This document shows positions 34,917 to 47,579 of a DNA stretch of 64,000 nucleotides, piece by piece (positions within the stretch are counted from its first letter, which is position 1; the number at the start of each line of letters is the position of its first letter). The notes under the pieces were generated by a model that saw nothing but the letters and a program-made list of their open reading frames with translations, ran no database searches and was not told the DNA's origin. The stretch spans positions 655,618,468 through 655,682,467 of the forward strand of contig NC_081409.1 in NCBI RefSeq assembly GCF_030272615.1, read 5' to 3'. A program made the translations under genes and the position numbers. The stretch is from Cryptomeria japonica (Eukaryota; Streptophyta; Pinopsida; Cupressales; Cupressaceae).

Positions 34917-36119
34917 ATGTTTTTTTCTGTTGATGATTCTTTAGCTGAATTCTTGGGATCTTATGACAACCTTCCTTGTTATCACCATAACCACAATTTT
35001 CCCTATTGTTTAAGTGTGGAAGCTTACTTTGGGAAAGAAAGAAGTAACATTGATATAGTTAAAGAATTCCCTCAATTGAAAGACACTCCTCAACAAAGAA
35101 ATCTCCTAATAAATGACACCATTGATATCAAGATGGATCCTTGTGTTGAAGATAATATCATCAAGATAGGGAAATGTCTTGACGAGGAAGAGCAAAAACA
35201 ATATGTTGAGTTGTTACATGAGTTCCCTGATATCTTTGCTTGGATATATTCTGACATGCCCGGTGTAGATCCTAAGATTGTCACTCATAACATTGTCCTA
35301 ATTCCTAATGCTAAACCTATGAAGCAGAAGATTCGAAAGATTCACCCTAAGGTGGAATTACTTGTTAAAGTTGAGAGTGAAAAATTGTTGTATGCCGGAT
35401 TCATCTATCCTATCCATTATTCCCCATGGATTTTGAATATTGTAGCTATGGCTAAAGCTGAAAATAAGATTAGGATGTGTACTGATTTTCATGATTTGAA
35501 CAAGGCCTATTTAAAGGATGATTTTCCCCTCCTGAATATTGATATGATAGTAGATTCGGTAGCAGGGTATGCTTTACTATCCTTTATAGATGGTTTCTCA
35601 AGATATAATCAAATTTTCATCAATCCCCAAGATCAATATAAAATTACTTTCACCACTCCTTGGGGTACATTTTGTTGGATTGTGATACCTTTTGGATTGA
35701 AAAATGTAGGTGCAACCTATCAGTGTGCTATGACTCTCATTTTCCATGATTATATGCATAAGACCTTAGAAGATTACGTAGATGACATCTTAGCCAAATG
35801 TGTTCTTTATACAAATCATGTTAAGATCCTTCATCAAATCTTTGAGAGAATTTGTAAGTATATCATGCATTTGAAAACCCAAAAATGTATTTTTGGTGTG
35901 GATAGTGGAAAACTATTAGGATTCATAGTTTTACATTGTGGCATTGAGGTGGATACGAAGAAGATAGATTCTATTGTTAACATGCCACCTCCTAAGAATG
36001 TTTCCCAACTCAAAAGTTTGCAAGGAAAGATCCAAGTTATTCGTAGGTTCGTCTCTCAACTTGTAGATCATTCCATTCCATTCACACAATTGCTTAAAAA
36101 TAATATCACTTTCCAATAG
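34917..36119 (+). pseudogene. Gypsy-4 reverse transcriptase
   Basis: RVT_1-type RT in one open stretch of 400 residues. Seen: FAWIYSDMPGVDP just before the domain, RMCTDFHDLNKAYLKDDFPL, LSFIDGFSRYNQI with the first catalytic Asp, IPFGLKNVGATYQ, and YVDD at 35775-35786. It ends in the thumb/connection region (KSLQGKIQVIRRF). All catalytic residues are present; the copy fails only because flanking parts are broken. Confidence 0.9.
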
Positions 36120-37012
36120 AATGAGGATTGTCGTCAAGCATTTGAAGACTTAAAAACTTATTTGGCCAATCCTCCTATTCTTCAACCCATTGATCCTACT
36201 AAGACTTTTCTTCTGTACGTCATTTCTTCCCCTCAAGCTCTTGCAGCCTTATTGGTACAATGTGATAAGGATGGTAGAGAATGCTCGGTTTATTAGATAA
36301 GCCTTACTCTACTTGATTACGAAGTCTGATATTCTACAATAGAAAGACGGTGTCTTTCTTTAGTCTTTGCAACCTAGAAGTTGAGGCATTATCTCTTGAA
36401 TGTTGAGATCCATGTTATCATTAAATTCATTCCTCTTAAACATCTTTTCTCCAAAACCAATCTTTCCAGATGCTTAGCTAAGCGCGTTATGATGTTGACC
36501 AAGTTTGACCTTAAGTTTGTCTCACAAAAGGCAATAAAGGGTCAAGCATTGACTGATCATTTAGTTGATGCTCCTTCACCCTTCTCCCTACCTAATCCAG
36601 AGTCTTTTCCCGATGAATATATTATTTCCATTGAAGTTGATGAGACTTGGGAATTATACTTTGATGGCTCTAAGTGTCGTATAAGATTGGGGGCAGGGGT
36701 GGTCTTAATTTCTCCTAAAAAGAAGCCTATTCCTTTATCATATCATCTCAATTTCTTATGTACCAACAACATTTCTGAATATGAAGCTCGTATAGATAGA
36801 ATTAAAGAAGAATTGGTGTTGAGTGTGGAACATCTACATATTTATGGAGATTCTCAATTAATCATAAGACAAGTGATAGGAGTTTATCAATCTAAAAAAG
36901 ATAAATTATCACAATATAAAGATCTAGCTTTATTCTTGTTACAAAAATTTGATTCTTATACCATGGAGCCTATTCCTCGAAAAGATAATTGACATGTTGA
37001 TGCGATGGCATA
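36120..37012 (+). pseudogene. Gypsy-4 tandem RNase H domains
   Basis: The first, RT-linked RNase H (about 36150-36420) is worn: LYVISSPQALAALLVQ, STIERRCLSLVFA, with stops. The second (about 36650-37005) is the archaeal-type RNase H known in Tat elements: ELYFDGSK (Asp), ISEYEAR (Glu), YGDSQLI (Asp) and HVDAMA (Asp) after a stop. A dual RNase H is a lineage marker for Tat/Ogre. Confidence 0.82.
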
Positions 37013-37015
37013 CAT

Positions 37016-38385
37016 GTGGCCTCTCTTATATCTCTAGAGGACCCCTTGGTAGATCTTAAATTCACTATTCATAACCTTACTTCCCCAGCTATTATTTATA
37101 ATCCTATTGATGTGGCATACTGTTGTATTATAGATTTTGACAAATGGTACTCACATGTCGTGAGATATTTGAGTGATGGTACCTTTCCTGACTCTGCGAA
37201 TAAGAATACCAGGGCTAGGGTTCACAAATTGGATGCTAGATACATTATCCTTTCTAATGTTCTATATAGGAGGGGTTATAATGGTCTTCTTCTTCAATGC
37301 TTAAACAAGGTTGAAGTCCCTATTCCTCTTGAAGAAGCACATTCAGGTTCTTGTTGGGGGCATTTTGGGGGTAGATATTTAGTTCAGAGATTGCTTTGAA
37401 TGGGATATTATTGGAAAACCATGGGGAAGGATTCCTTTGCGTTTGTTAAAAAATGTCATCAGTGTCAGTTTTATAGAAATTTGATCCATACCCCCACCCA
37501 AGAGCTTCGATCACAAGTAGCACCTTGGCCCTTTTGTACATGGGGTTTGGATCTTGTTGGCAAAATATCTCCTCCTTCATCTCAAGGACATACTTTCATT
37601 ATAACCACCACTGATTACCTTATGAAGTGAGTGTAAGTTGTTCCTCTTTGATCCACTAACACTGAAGTAATTTGTCAATTCATTTTGGAAAACATCATTT
37701 CTTGATTTGGGATACCTTCTACCTTAGTTTCAGATAATGGAATGTCATTAAAACATAAAGATGTGAACAAGTTTCTTGATAAATATCATATTCAACATAA
37801 ATTTTCTACACCTTATTATCCTCAATCAAATGGTCAAGCTGAGTCTTCTAATAGGATAATTGAACAAATTCTTCAAAAAACTGTAAATAAGCGTGGTAAG
37901 GATTGGCATATTCAATTAACCTATGCTTTGTGGGCCTATCGCATGAGTGTACATGTTGCTACGGGTTGTACCCCTTATAATCTTGTTTATGGCGTTGATG
38001 TCATTATTCCTTCTTTGAGAGATTCTCTTAGGGGTATAATGGATGATGATTCCTATAGAGAGAAAAGACTTCAACAACTTGAAATGCTCGATGAACGACG
38101 TATAAATTCCCTTGAGCATATTCAAGCATATCATAAAAATTTGCAACAAAGCTACAATGATAATGTTATTCAACGTTCTTTCTTGGTAGGGGATTTAGTC
38201 CTTTATGAGAAGTAGCACAACGTGAATGCCTTACCTAAGGAGAAAAGAAAGTTCAGTCTGAATTGGCTTGGACCATACATCATTGTGGAGTTCTGTGGAT
38301 CAAATTCTTATAGGATAGCAAATGTGGAAGGTACACCTCTCAATGAACCCATAAATGCTATGCACCTTCATAGATACTATACCTA
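37016..38385 (+). pseudogene. Gypsy-4 integrase
   Basis: A single frame with a few stops. The zinc-binding H2C2 part spans about 37340-37470 (HSGSCWGHF, then CHQCQF). The catalytic triad is complete: Asp in GLDLVGK (37551), Asp in SDNGMS (37733), Glu in GQAESSNRIIEQ (37836). The C-terminal part has DLVLYEK and WLGPYIIVE, a GPY/F-type module; no chromodomain follows. It stops at 38383-38385. Stops at 37397, 37628 and 38213 disable it. Confidence 0.88.

Positions 38386-38388
<3 letters not shown>

Positions 38389-38455
<67 letters not shown>
38389..38455. repeat. (CT)n microsatellite
   Basis: About 67 bp of CT directly after the integrase stop codon, comparable in place to the (TC)n of Gypsy-2 just after its coding end. 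Confidence 0.95.
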
Positions 38456-38458
<3 letters not shown>

Positions 38459-39569
38459 AGTCTTCTTTATCTTCTCTCTTTATGTCTTTTTCTTTAAAAT
38501 TGGGTAATATGCTAGCATGTCTTTATTAAAGTATGTAAGATTAAATGATGTTATATTATTTGGTCTACATTACTTCATTCTTGACAAGCATGTTTCATTA
38601 CTATATTATTTGTCTTGGATTCTTTTTATGTAAATTGTAATGGATTTACATTTCATATGTGTTACCATGTTATACAATTTATTATGTGTTAAGTAAAATT
38701 ATATCATGTTGTGTTTAATTAGAGTTAGTTAAATTATATTAGTTATATAGCTATCAAGCTTAATAAATTCTTCTTTTACATCATTACAGTAGTATTTGAT
38801 TAAATACTTAGTTATTTAATTAAATCACATGTATCAATTTAATCGTGAAGCATTGAGAAATCATTCACATGGAAATTAAAATTAGATATACATGTTTATT
38901 ACTAAATATTTTACTTCTAATCTAAGCAATGCATATATTATTTTAACATATTCATGAGTGTCATAATATATACATCAATACATCAAAATCATCTCCTATC
39001 CCTAGGACTAGTAGCTAGAGGATGGTGGCTAGATTCCCCCTCCTGATTTGGCTGTGGGAGTGGCCCCATGGGGGTGTATCGTGATACGGATCTCAAGTGA
39101 GTCCACAAGGAGCTCCTGCGATCCCTCTCCATAGTGATCCCTCAGTATGTAGCTACCTCTATCTTTGACATTGTTGGGTCACCCTTTGTCTATCGTAGTC
39201 TCTCTCATAGGACCTCCACCTCCATCTGAATAGGGGAGAAAGGTCCTCGTGTCATCTTGTATTCCTCTAGGATCTGTGTGCTATTTGTGAGAAACTAGGA
39301 ATGTGTGCAGTCACAATAAGGTCTATAACTGCATTATGAATCAAAGAACGCCACTCCCGGATGGTAGCTATAAGATAGAGATAATTTTTTCATCAGTAAT
39401 ATTCTATATCAACAAATATAAAATGGGTAAGTTACATATGTTAATCAACAATAGGGCACCTTACCTGGATCTCCCTCTCATCAGTAGGGATCATGGACAA
39501 CAACTACCTAAGACTAGGACTCGCTTGGCTCTCCGTGCTTGTATTACCTCTATAAAGTAGGTGTGGGCC
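38456..39569. other. Gypsy-4 spacer after pol
   Basis: AT-rich to about 39000, then the end of the antisense ORF region. I see no domain here; the open frames are short. Confidence 0.5.
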
Positions 39570-40456
39570 GATGGGGATAGAGATCATGATCCCTCATATG
39601 ATCCCTCTCTACCTATAGTGGGAGACTCGGTGGATCTAGAGCTCTGGTATCCTCCCTGGAGTGATGAACTGTACCTAACTCATCTTCCTCCTCCTCATTC
39701 TCATCCTCCTCATCCTCCTCCTCCTCCTCATTCTCCTCCTCCTCATCATCATCTCCATCCTGATCTCCCTCTCTGGTATCAGGATCACCTCCATCTCCAC
39801 CTGCCTCCTGCTCATGTATGTCACCAGCCTAATCATCTGAATCCTCCTCGAATGCATCGGATCCCTCTCTATAGCCTGATTGTCTCCATGGTCTGGGGTT
39901 CCCTTTAGGGAATTCTATTGGGAAAATGGCTCCAGGGTATGTTCTCACCCACCATGTGATGTACCATCGGTGCGCGCCTGAATCATCTCTGTAATCTATC
40001 CCTATGTCCTGATCTGACCCATCTGAACTTGTGATGTCAATCTCATCACAAGTAGGCCTAGGAATAGCTCCTATCCTCAACATCACTTGTGAGTATTGGA
40101 TGTATATAGGGACATCACTAAGAACACACTACTCGAACCCAAATAGCCACCAAACTCGATCGAAGTAAAAGGGAATGACTATGTGATTATACCATCCCTC
40201 TAGTAGACAGATCCTCTACATGCTAAATATTTTTCTGCATAGCCCTTCCCACATGGACATCCTGAGGTAGGGTCTCCATACGATCCCACCTGCTATTAAT
40301 CTATCCAAAATCAAGCTCCAATATAGGAGATCACCGAATCGCCACTCACAGGTAAGAGGATAAGCATATACCCTAGGTTGCTTTGGGACTAGCTCTATAG
40401 GGGCTCCACCAAGTTTAGTGCAGGTAATATGCTCAAACATCCACACATGTAGTAGT
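39570..40456 (-). pseudogene. Antisense PMD ORF of Gypsy-4, C-terminal half
   Basis: On the strand opposite to pol. 40216-40485 gives LGGAPIELVPKQPRVYAYPL, WRFGDLLYWSLILDRL and VWRPY, the second half of a plant mobile domain (PMD, aminotransferase-like family). 39829-40086 continues with a segment around HRWYITWWVRTYPGAIFP, then an acidic tail (about 39640-39830) made of glutamate and aspartate runs, which looks like proline/histidine runs on the other strand. PMD ORFs are known cargo of Gypsy elements. The N-terminal half lies beyond Copia-3 at 50201-50830. Confidence 0.75.
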
Positions 40457-41358
40457 TGTTGGTAATTAACACTCATTAGAATCATATGTTGTCATTGATG
40501 GCAATAAGATTCTCTGGAAGGCATAAACCAACATTAGGAGGCATACACCGGCAGATACTAGCACCGATACCGACACTGACACCGACACCAACATCCAACA
40601 CTTTGGTGAAGCCGATATCAAGCTTTGTTTGTAAAATAATTTGGTAATTATTGTATAGGGCCGACATTGAATATCTTTTGCAATACATTGTAAGCCGACA
40701 TAAGGCATATTGCTTGTAAGGGTATATAAGTAAGTTTGTTAGGTCATTTTGATATGACAGATGAGATATGATAGAAGATATGATAAGGCAGAATATTGTG
40801 ATGTGAAGGATATGTATTTAGGTCATCTATGTGTGAAAGTTATAGCATGCAATGATCTGTAAATAGTTTGTAAGGCATTCTTGGAGGAAAGGAGATACCA
40901 GTAAGAGGGTTCAAGAACCGGTAGAGAACAAAGCTATAACCAGAACTCTTTTTGGCATTGTAGATGCATTTTTTGAGTTCATTGTTATTGTTTTATCACA
41001 ACAAAATATTGTAGTTAGTGAGACTCTTTTGTGTTGAGCAGTGTGCTCTAGGCAGTGTGCCTTCCTACATGTGCAGGGCCCCATGCTATGTAATATCTTT
41101 CATATGGCCAGTGAATTAATATTGTGGGTCAGAAATCCCACCATGGTTTTTCCTCATTGAGGTTTTCCACATATAAATTTTGTGTGTTATGGTGTTCATT
41201 CATGTGGCTGGTTTATTTACTTCATGTTATATGTTTCTTCATTTACTGTTTTATATGTGTATGTTGTAATAAGGTTAAATCTTATATTACTAGTAGAACA
41301 CTGATTCACCCCCCCCCCCCCCGCCTCTCAGTGTCCTTGGGTTCATTGTATTCCAACA
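40457..41358 (+). repeat. Copia-3 5' LTR
   Basis: TGTTGGTAATTAACACTC to TATTCCAACA, with a C16 run near 41310 (CACCCCC...), TATATAAG at 40723, and GGTTTTTCCTCATTGAGG near 41145. Confidence 0.92.
40723..40730 (+). promoter_or_regulatory. Copia-3 LTR TATA box
   Basis: TATATAAG in a GGG...TAAG setting, conserved in the 3' LTR at 49567-49574. Confidence 0.6.
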
Positions 41359-41360
41359 AT

Positions 41361-41375
41361 TATTATCAAATCTTG
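41361..41375 (+). other. Copia-3 primer-binding site (worn)
   Basis: TATTATCAAATCTTG lies where TGGTATCAGAGC is expected and agrees at most positions; the differences are mainly G-to-A and similar decay. Assigned by place. Confidence 0.5.
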
Positions 41376-41432
41376 GTGCCTTGGAAGAAGTTTAACAGCT
41401 TGAGGAAGATCCTGAAACTGGAATCATTGAAC

Positions 41433-42582
41433 ATGGCTATGGAGAAGCAACTTGAGATGGCTCTTGAGGATTATGATGCTAAAAGGATGAAGAACTTAAA
41501 GCTACAAGATGAATTAAATTCTGCTAATGAATTCATTCTTATTCTACAAGAACGGTTATCACCAGCACAAGCTAAGAGGAAGGAACTTTTGCAAAATCAG
41601 GATGATGAGGAGAAAAATGCACTCAAGAAACAATGTCAGAAGCTGAGTCAACAAAACAAGCTCATGAAGAATGAAATGCAAGACCTGGCTATGAGGATGT
41701 CTAAAGAAATTGAGGATAGAAAGAAGAAGGAAGAAAACATTGTTGTCTCTGAAAAACAAATATGAAGAATGTGGCAGATTGGGTCATGAGAATGATATGT
41801 TGAGAAATGAGTTCGTACAAGCCTGGAATAATGAACAAGAGTTGGAGAGATAGATAATAACTCTAAGAGATGATCTGACTATTGCAAGTGAGTGTAAAGA
41901 AAAATTCAGGATTAGTGTTGCATAGTTGGATGATTTACTGAAAAGACAAAGACAGACTGAAGACTCTAGAGGACTTGGATTTGTACAAGGTGAAAGCTCT
42001 AGTACTGCAAACGAAGATCAGACAACTGGTATGCAGAACTCATCAGGATAGAGGAAACCGGTAAGGCAATATAATACTTACAAATTCAATGGTAGATTCT
42101 TTGTGTGTGATAAATTTGGGCATATGGCTAGACAATGTAGAAATAGAGCAAATCAAAATTATCATTTAGTTCCCGATCAATGCACAAACTACAAGAAATA
42201 TGGTCATAAATCTAAAGATTGTAGAATGAATGTTAAGTGTCATGCATGTGGAAAACTTGGACATTTGGCTAATCAATGTAGGTCAAGGAATAACACCGGA
42301 TATGACAAAGCAATTCAAAAGAACAATGTTACATGTTATGCATGCAACAAAATAGGTCATATTGCTAAGTACTGCAGAAGAAAAACTAAATCGGTTAATA
42401 ATGATAAAGCAAATGAGAAAGGAAAGCATAAGGTAGATGAAATACAACAGGATCACACGAAGAGATGGGTTAGAAAATCTGAAGAACCAAGTGGAGATGC
42501 TACTACATCAGTAAATACACCAGTTACTCCATCTATAGAACAGAGTATTCCTGTACCGGCAAGCAATTCAACCGATAACTGA
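41433..42582 (+). pseudogene. Copia-3 Gag-like coiled-coil and zinc-knuckle protein
   Basis: ATG 41433 follows the LTR by 75 nt. The first 110 residues are a long coiled coil (MEKQLEMALEDYDAKRMKNL, KNALKKQCQKLSQQNKL). After a shift near 41760 and three stops the end part carries four knuckles: FVCDKFGHMARQC (first Cys lost), CTNYKKYGHKSKDC (second Cys lost), CHACGKLGHLANQC and CYACNKIGHIAKYC (both intact). The C-terminal tail is Thr/Pro-rich. It likely binds element RNA. The coiled coil is longer than in usual Copia Gags; the true family is not certain. Confidence 0.7.
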
Positions 42583-42941
42583 GGCATATGCCTTAGGGGT
42601 TGGCAAATTAATTGCAAATCTTGCTTATTCCCCAGAAGAGATCTTAAAAGATATCTAGATAATGGTATTTGATGGAAGTTTATCTGGCATTAACTGTGAA
42701 ATCGGCATCCGGTAGGGCATATCACTAAGCATTTATTACAGTGAAGTATTAGGGTTTACTTGCCAAAAAATAGGGAAAATGATCTCATTTTCACTCACCC
42801 AACACTTGAGCAAACCAGAGTGAAGAAAAGGCAAATCTTAGGCGATCAAGAGCGAGCAGAGGCATTCTAAAAGATTTCCAGTAGTTATCTAAGGAGTGAT
42901 CAATCTTTCATCTGGCAACTGTTAATCAGGTATTTCTTCGA
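42583..42941 (+). other. Copia-3 spacer between its two ORFs
   Basis: About 360 bp with no coding. It ends in a leader-like stretch just before ATG 42942. Nothing recognised. Confidence 0.4.
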
Positions 42942-45211
42942 AATGGCATTTGTATCATCATCTACTCCTACTTTCATTGCAAATCCTACTATTGTTGAGG
43001 TTAATGATAGGCTTCGACCCATTTTTAAGGAATTTCCCTAGATTTCTATGAAGGAAGACTCAACAAGTGCATTTTCTAGGGTTCCTAATAGCGTAGTGTA
43101 TGTAGAATATGTCAGGGCTTACATTCACTGCATCTTGGAGGATGTGGGTACCGATGAAATAAAGGGAATGTATCAATCTTTGATACTTGGCGGCTCTAGA
43201 AAAATCAAGCTGAAATATAAAATAATTGAAGATCTAGGGTTAACTGAAATACTGTACATCCCAAAATTCAAGGAAGAAGCGATCAGATATGTTCTAAGTA
43301 GGGTTCACAATGAATTCATCTGGCAGGATCGGCCCCACATGATCACCTGTGAACAATTTAGGCGATGACTGGCTTAGCTAAATTCAGACAAGAACTGGGA
43401 AAGAAGATCTCCAACACTGAGGTTGAGAAGCTCACCGGTGCAACCCATGATGGAAGATCCATGAGGGTCAGTACTATTACTGATACTGATGTGAAATTTT
43501 CCAGCATGATCATTGGATACAAGGTAACTCAATCTAGTTGATTTAACTCTGTTTCCAGTTCTTGCGTCCATGCTGAATATCAGATGTTGAGAAATAATGG
43601 AAAGTATGATCTGTGTGAATGGCTAAGAAGTGAGTTAATGATAAATATTGTGAAAATTAAAGGAGTTAAGAAAGGTACATTTTGGTTTGGCAACCTTATA
43701 GTCTGTTTGATGTTATACTTCATGAATGAGGTGTTGGGTGTGGGAAAGAAGAGTTGGGCTCATGGAATACTGATAGGTATGCAAATAAAAAATGCAATCA
43801 CCAGTCTTGGCAATATTAGGGAAAAGGAATTGTGGGGTTATTTCAAAATTTTCCAGGACAACATGAGATTAAGGGAGAGAATATCCAAACACATTGTGGT
43901 GAAATACTCCATTGAAATTTTCTTCATGGTTAAAAATGATGAAACACTCATGGAAGCGGTGGAACCAAGAACAATTTGGGTCACTGAGTTGGGATATGAA
44001 GTTGATGACAACATTTTGGAACTTTATGCTAAGATGCTAATAGATGCTCCTTTGGATGACAAGGCTAGACATTTTGGTACTGCAGGGGAGAAGGCTCTAG
44101 AAGTAAAAAATGGTTTCAATAAAAAGAGGAGAGAAAAGAAAATTGATAAAATGTATGTATTTGTTCAAAATGTAATACACCAGATTGATATAGAACTAGG
44201 TTCTGGATCTAAACCGGTAGTTCAACCAGCAGCAGTTAGTGCTCCTGAGGTAGAGAGGTCAGCAATAGTCACAACTTCTGATTCTGATACAGAGGATAAC
44301 CAACCTCTTGCATTCAAAAGGGTTATGAGGAAGAAAGTAGACAAGCCTCTAGAAGAGGAGAAGATGGTGGAACCTAGGAGGAAACTTGAGAGGAAAGTGA
44401 CAGTCAAAGAACCAATTGCTACCACTCCTCTGACAAAGAAACCTACTCAGAAGAGGAAGCCTGCTCCAACCACTCCTGCAAGCCCCAACGAAAACAAGAA
44501 AAACAGTGATGAAGTGACTGAATCTGGTACCATGACATGTGTTGAGTTAATTGATGAGGTAACCAAAGATGGTATTTTGAATAATGTATCAAAATTTTAT
44601 GAACACTTATATGAAAATGATCAAAATGAAATAGAGGAAGCAATTTTGTTACATATAGATATATATAAGAAGGCTTTAGTAGAAATTTTGAAGTAAATTC
44701 CTTTATCACTGTATAATAAGTTAGATGCAAGGAGATTAGCAGTTAAAAGGGATAGAGAGATAAAAGAAGTTGAAATTATAGGCATGTGTGGATCTTTAAA
44801 CAATGAAGAAATGAAGAGGTGTATAGAAATGGCTAATAGAACAATCTTTAATAGTAAGAACCGGTAAATAAGTCTAATGATGGGCAGAGTAAATAAAGTA
44901 GTGAATGAGACCAGAGATGGTTGGACTAAATTCTTTCAAAAGAATCCTGATTTTCTTATTTCTCATGAAGAATTTGCTAAGGCAACTTTGGATAGTTCAA
45001 AACAAGTTTTGAGTGAACAGGTAGGTAAAGTTTATGAGAGTGTACAGACTAAACCGGTAGAGATAGTATTTGTACAGGTTACAGAAAACATTGTGGATAA
45101 TGATCCACCGGAAGTAATAGGTACTGCACCAAGTGGTGAAGCCACTGGTTCATTAGAGGTAGAGATAAGGGTTACACTGGGAGAAGACAAAGAAAAGAAA
45201 GATAAGGAATA
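42942..45211 (+). pseudogene. Copia-3 second ORF, unknown function
   Basis: Starts at ATG 42942 (MAFVSSSTPTF). Segments at 42942-43368, 43374-43583 (shifted), 43584-44696 and 44877-45212 form one protein broken by a shift near 43368 and a few stops. 43584-44696 alone is 370 residues: a helical part (WLRSELMINIVKIKG, GTFWFGNLIVCLMLYFMNEV), then basic and Pro/Thr-rich sequence (KKPTQKRKPAPTTPASP) and an acidic end. I see no RT, integrase, protease or zinc-finger motif. It resembles putative plant transposon proteins only vaguely. It could be captured host DNA or an accessory retroelement protein. Confidence 0.6.
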
Positions 45212-45322
45212 GGGTACTGAATCAGCAGTCAATTCATCTACAACACTTTTGGCAATTGACACTTCTCAAGTTGAGAAGATATCAATCACTGAGATGAGTC
45301 CCACAGAACTTATGATGATGGT

Positions 45323-46767
45323 TGTTGGCATATGATGAAGCGATGACAATGTATGTTGTCATTGATGTCAATAAGTGCAGGTGAACCAGTATGAAGATCA
45401 GAAGATGTTGTTATTGATGTTCAAGAAGGTGAACTGGTATGAATATCAAAAGCAGTTATGGTCAATCAGGATGGAGTGGACCAGTGTCAAGGTTCACCAA
45501 GTGTGACTACCGATTGGTAGTCTCAGCTCTAGGGTTTCCGGTTTGGCGATCTGACTTGTGCAGTGCAACCGATGACATTTTGTGATGAGTTAGAGAAGAG
45601 ATAAGGATAAGATCGAGGTGCCACGTTAGTTTTCTACATATGAAGAATCTCTTTGAAGATCTTGTGTGTGAAGATCGAATGCATTGAATGCCTACCTCGG
45701 GAATGCGCGATGTTCTGAGCGATGTGTGAAGAGAATGTGATGGGTTACTGATTTCCAAATGTGGTGAAGATTGGATGATGCAGAATGACTTGAGATCTGT
45801 TTTAGATTATTTTATTCTATGCAATGTGTTTGAATGGTTAGGATTGGACCGCTTGTAATTGCAAACCTAAAATGTTTAGGGTTTAGGGTTTATGCTACTG
45901 ACCTAATTGTTGTCTATAAGGTCGATGATGTTTGTTATTGTTTGTGTTGGCAAATGTTGTGTTTGTGTCCGCATGTTGGGATACTTGCCAAAATAGAGTG
46001 TAGAATCTGCAGAGTGTGATTGCAAAGGAGAGGAGCTGAAAAGGATCTGCCTTAGCAAGTAGTGTTGTTATCAGATTGGAGCTTTACCTATTGACTTCTA
46101 ACCATTTCAACAGAAGGAAAAACCCTTGACTAGGTAGATTTAACAGGCTTGTTGCAAATCCTCTAACCAGGTGACTCAATTTCATTTAGTTCTTTAAATC
46201 CTCTAGCGAGGTAACCTTTAATAGGGTTTATAGCCATCCTTTAACTGGGTGATCCCTAACAAGATTGATTCCTAATAGAACCTTATTGTAAAGTCTTTAA
46301 CCGGACTAGGATACTAATAGAGCAAGCTTCTAAAGAGTTCAAAAACAAGCTTGTGGGTATTCATCCCCACCATGGTTTTTCCCATTTGGGTTTCCACGTG
46401 AAAAATCTGTGTGTCATGGGTTGTGTATTTTTCATGTGATGATTGAGCAATCTTTGTTTAGTTGAATATGCATGTAAAGCTAATTGTGGTAGTATTACTA
46501 ATGCAACTCATGCATGATCAAGCTGGTAAAATTGCTATCTAGATTTGAGACTTGTTGTATGCCATTTGATGTATTCTTGTTTAACCAGTTTAGTTGTTTG
46601 AAGTATTTATGTTAACTAGTATTGCTATAGTTAAGTATAGTGGTATAGTAAACTGGTTATCAGTGGTCTAAACTATCAGAGTTTTGAAGTGAGTTTTTGT
46701 GTGTACTGATTCACCCCCCCCCCTCTCAGGTTTGATTAGGATCTTAGAGATTCATCATTATTCATCA
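45323..46767 (+). repeat. Copia-4 5' LTR
   Basis: 1445 bp, TGTTGGCATATG to TATTCATCA, ending before ATTGGTATCAGAGC. It contains an array of AAATCCTCTAACCAGGT-like boxes (about 46145-46320), CCCATTTGGG at about 46381, and CACCCCCCCC at about 46710. Confidence 0.85.
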
Positions 46768-46769
46768 AT

Positions 46770-46781
46770 TGGTATCAGAGC
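46770..46781 (+). other. Copia-4 primer-binding site
   Basis: Exact TGGTATCAGAGC, two bases from the LTR end, for initiator tRNA-Met. Confidence 0.92.
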
Positions 46782-46838
46782 AACTCCAGGTCCTCAGTGA
46801 TATAAGCTTAACTGCTTGAGGCAAAAGATCTTGATGTA

Positions 46839-47579
46839 ATGAAGAGGGAAGGTCCTAAGTTCAATAGGGATAAATTCAAAATATGGAAGGATAGAATGAA
46901 TATTTATATTAAGAGTTTGGGTGCACAACACTGGAACTATGTTGAGAATGCCTATGTTATCCCCACTAGCACTCTAACCGATAATCAAAAAAGAGAGATT
47001 CAAGAAAATGGGCAAGTCATGGAAGCCCTTATTAGTAGCCTGTCTAATATTGAGTTCATTGATGTACAAGATAAGGACAATCCTAAGTATGTATGGGACA
47101 CTGTAGAAACCATTTATGGTGGTGATGAGCATGTCAAGAAGGCTAAGGAAGAAAGACTCAGAGGAAAATTTGAAGACATGAGGATGGTTGAAGGAGAGAC
47201 CATTCAGTAATATGGCATAAGGATCAAGACTGTGGTTGGAGATATCAAGAGCACTGGTGGAACAATTGATGATGCCGCCATTATCAGAAAAGTTTTGAGA
47301 TCATTGTTACCAGTCTATGCAATCAGGGTTTCCGCTATTCAGGAGATAAGGTCTATCGACAAAACCAAGGTATCCTTAGACTCTATTATTGCAAAGTTGA
47401 CTACATATGAATTGAATAGCTATAATGGTAGTGTTCAGAAGATCGATTCAGCCTTTAGAGCGTCTGCTGCACCGACCAGGAAAGGAAAAGAAGTCAGTAC
47501 TAGTTATGAATCCAGGAAAAGCAGAGATATGGATGATGAGGAGATTCTGATGGAGTTTGAAGCTCTTCTTGCGAAGTGA
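46839..47579 (+). pseudogene. Copia-4 Gag
   Basis: Starts MKREGPKFNRDKFKIWKDRM at 46839. UBN2-type Gag with HWNYVENAYVIP, VWDTVETIYGGDEHVKKAKE, and after one stop (47208) VLRSLLPVYAIRV and an acidic end EILMEFEALLAK. One nonsense codon separates two otherwise continuous halves. It would form the particle shell. Confidence 0.85.

Noticed and set aside
39561-39908. Plus-strand frame rich in proline and histidine
   Set aside because: It is the reverse strand of the acidic tail of the antisense PMD ORF; the minus reading has the domain match.
41124-41765. ORF starting inside the Copia-3 LTR
   Set aside because: The first 100 residues are LTR and primer-binding site; the protein more likely starts at ATG 41433.
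43048-43368. Independent small gene
   Set aside because: It continues upstream to ATG 42942 with one stop and downstream after a shift, so it is part of the Copia-3 second ORF.
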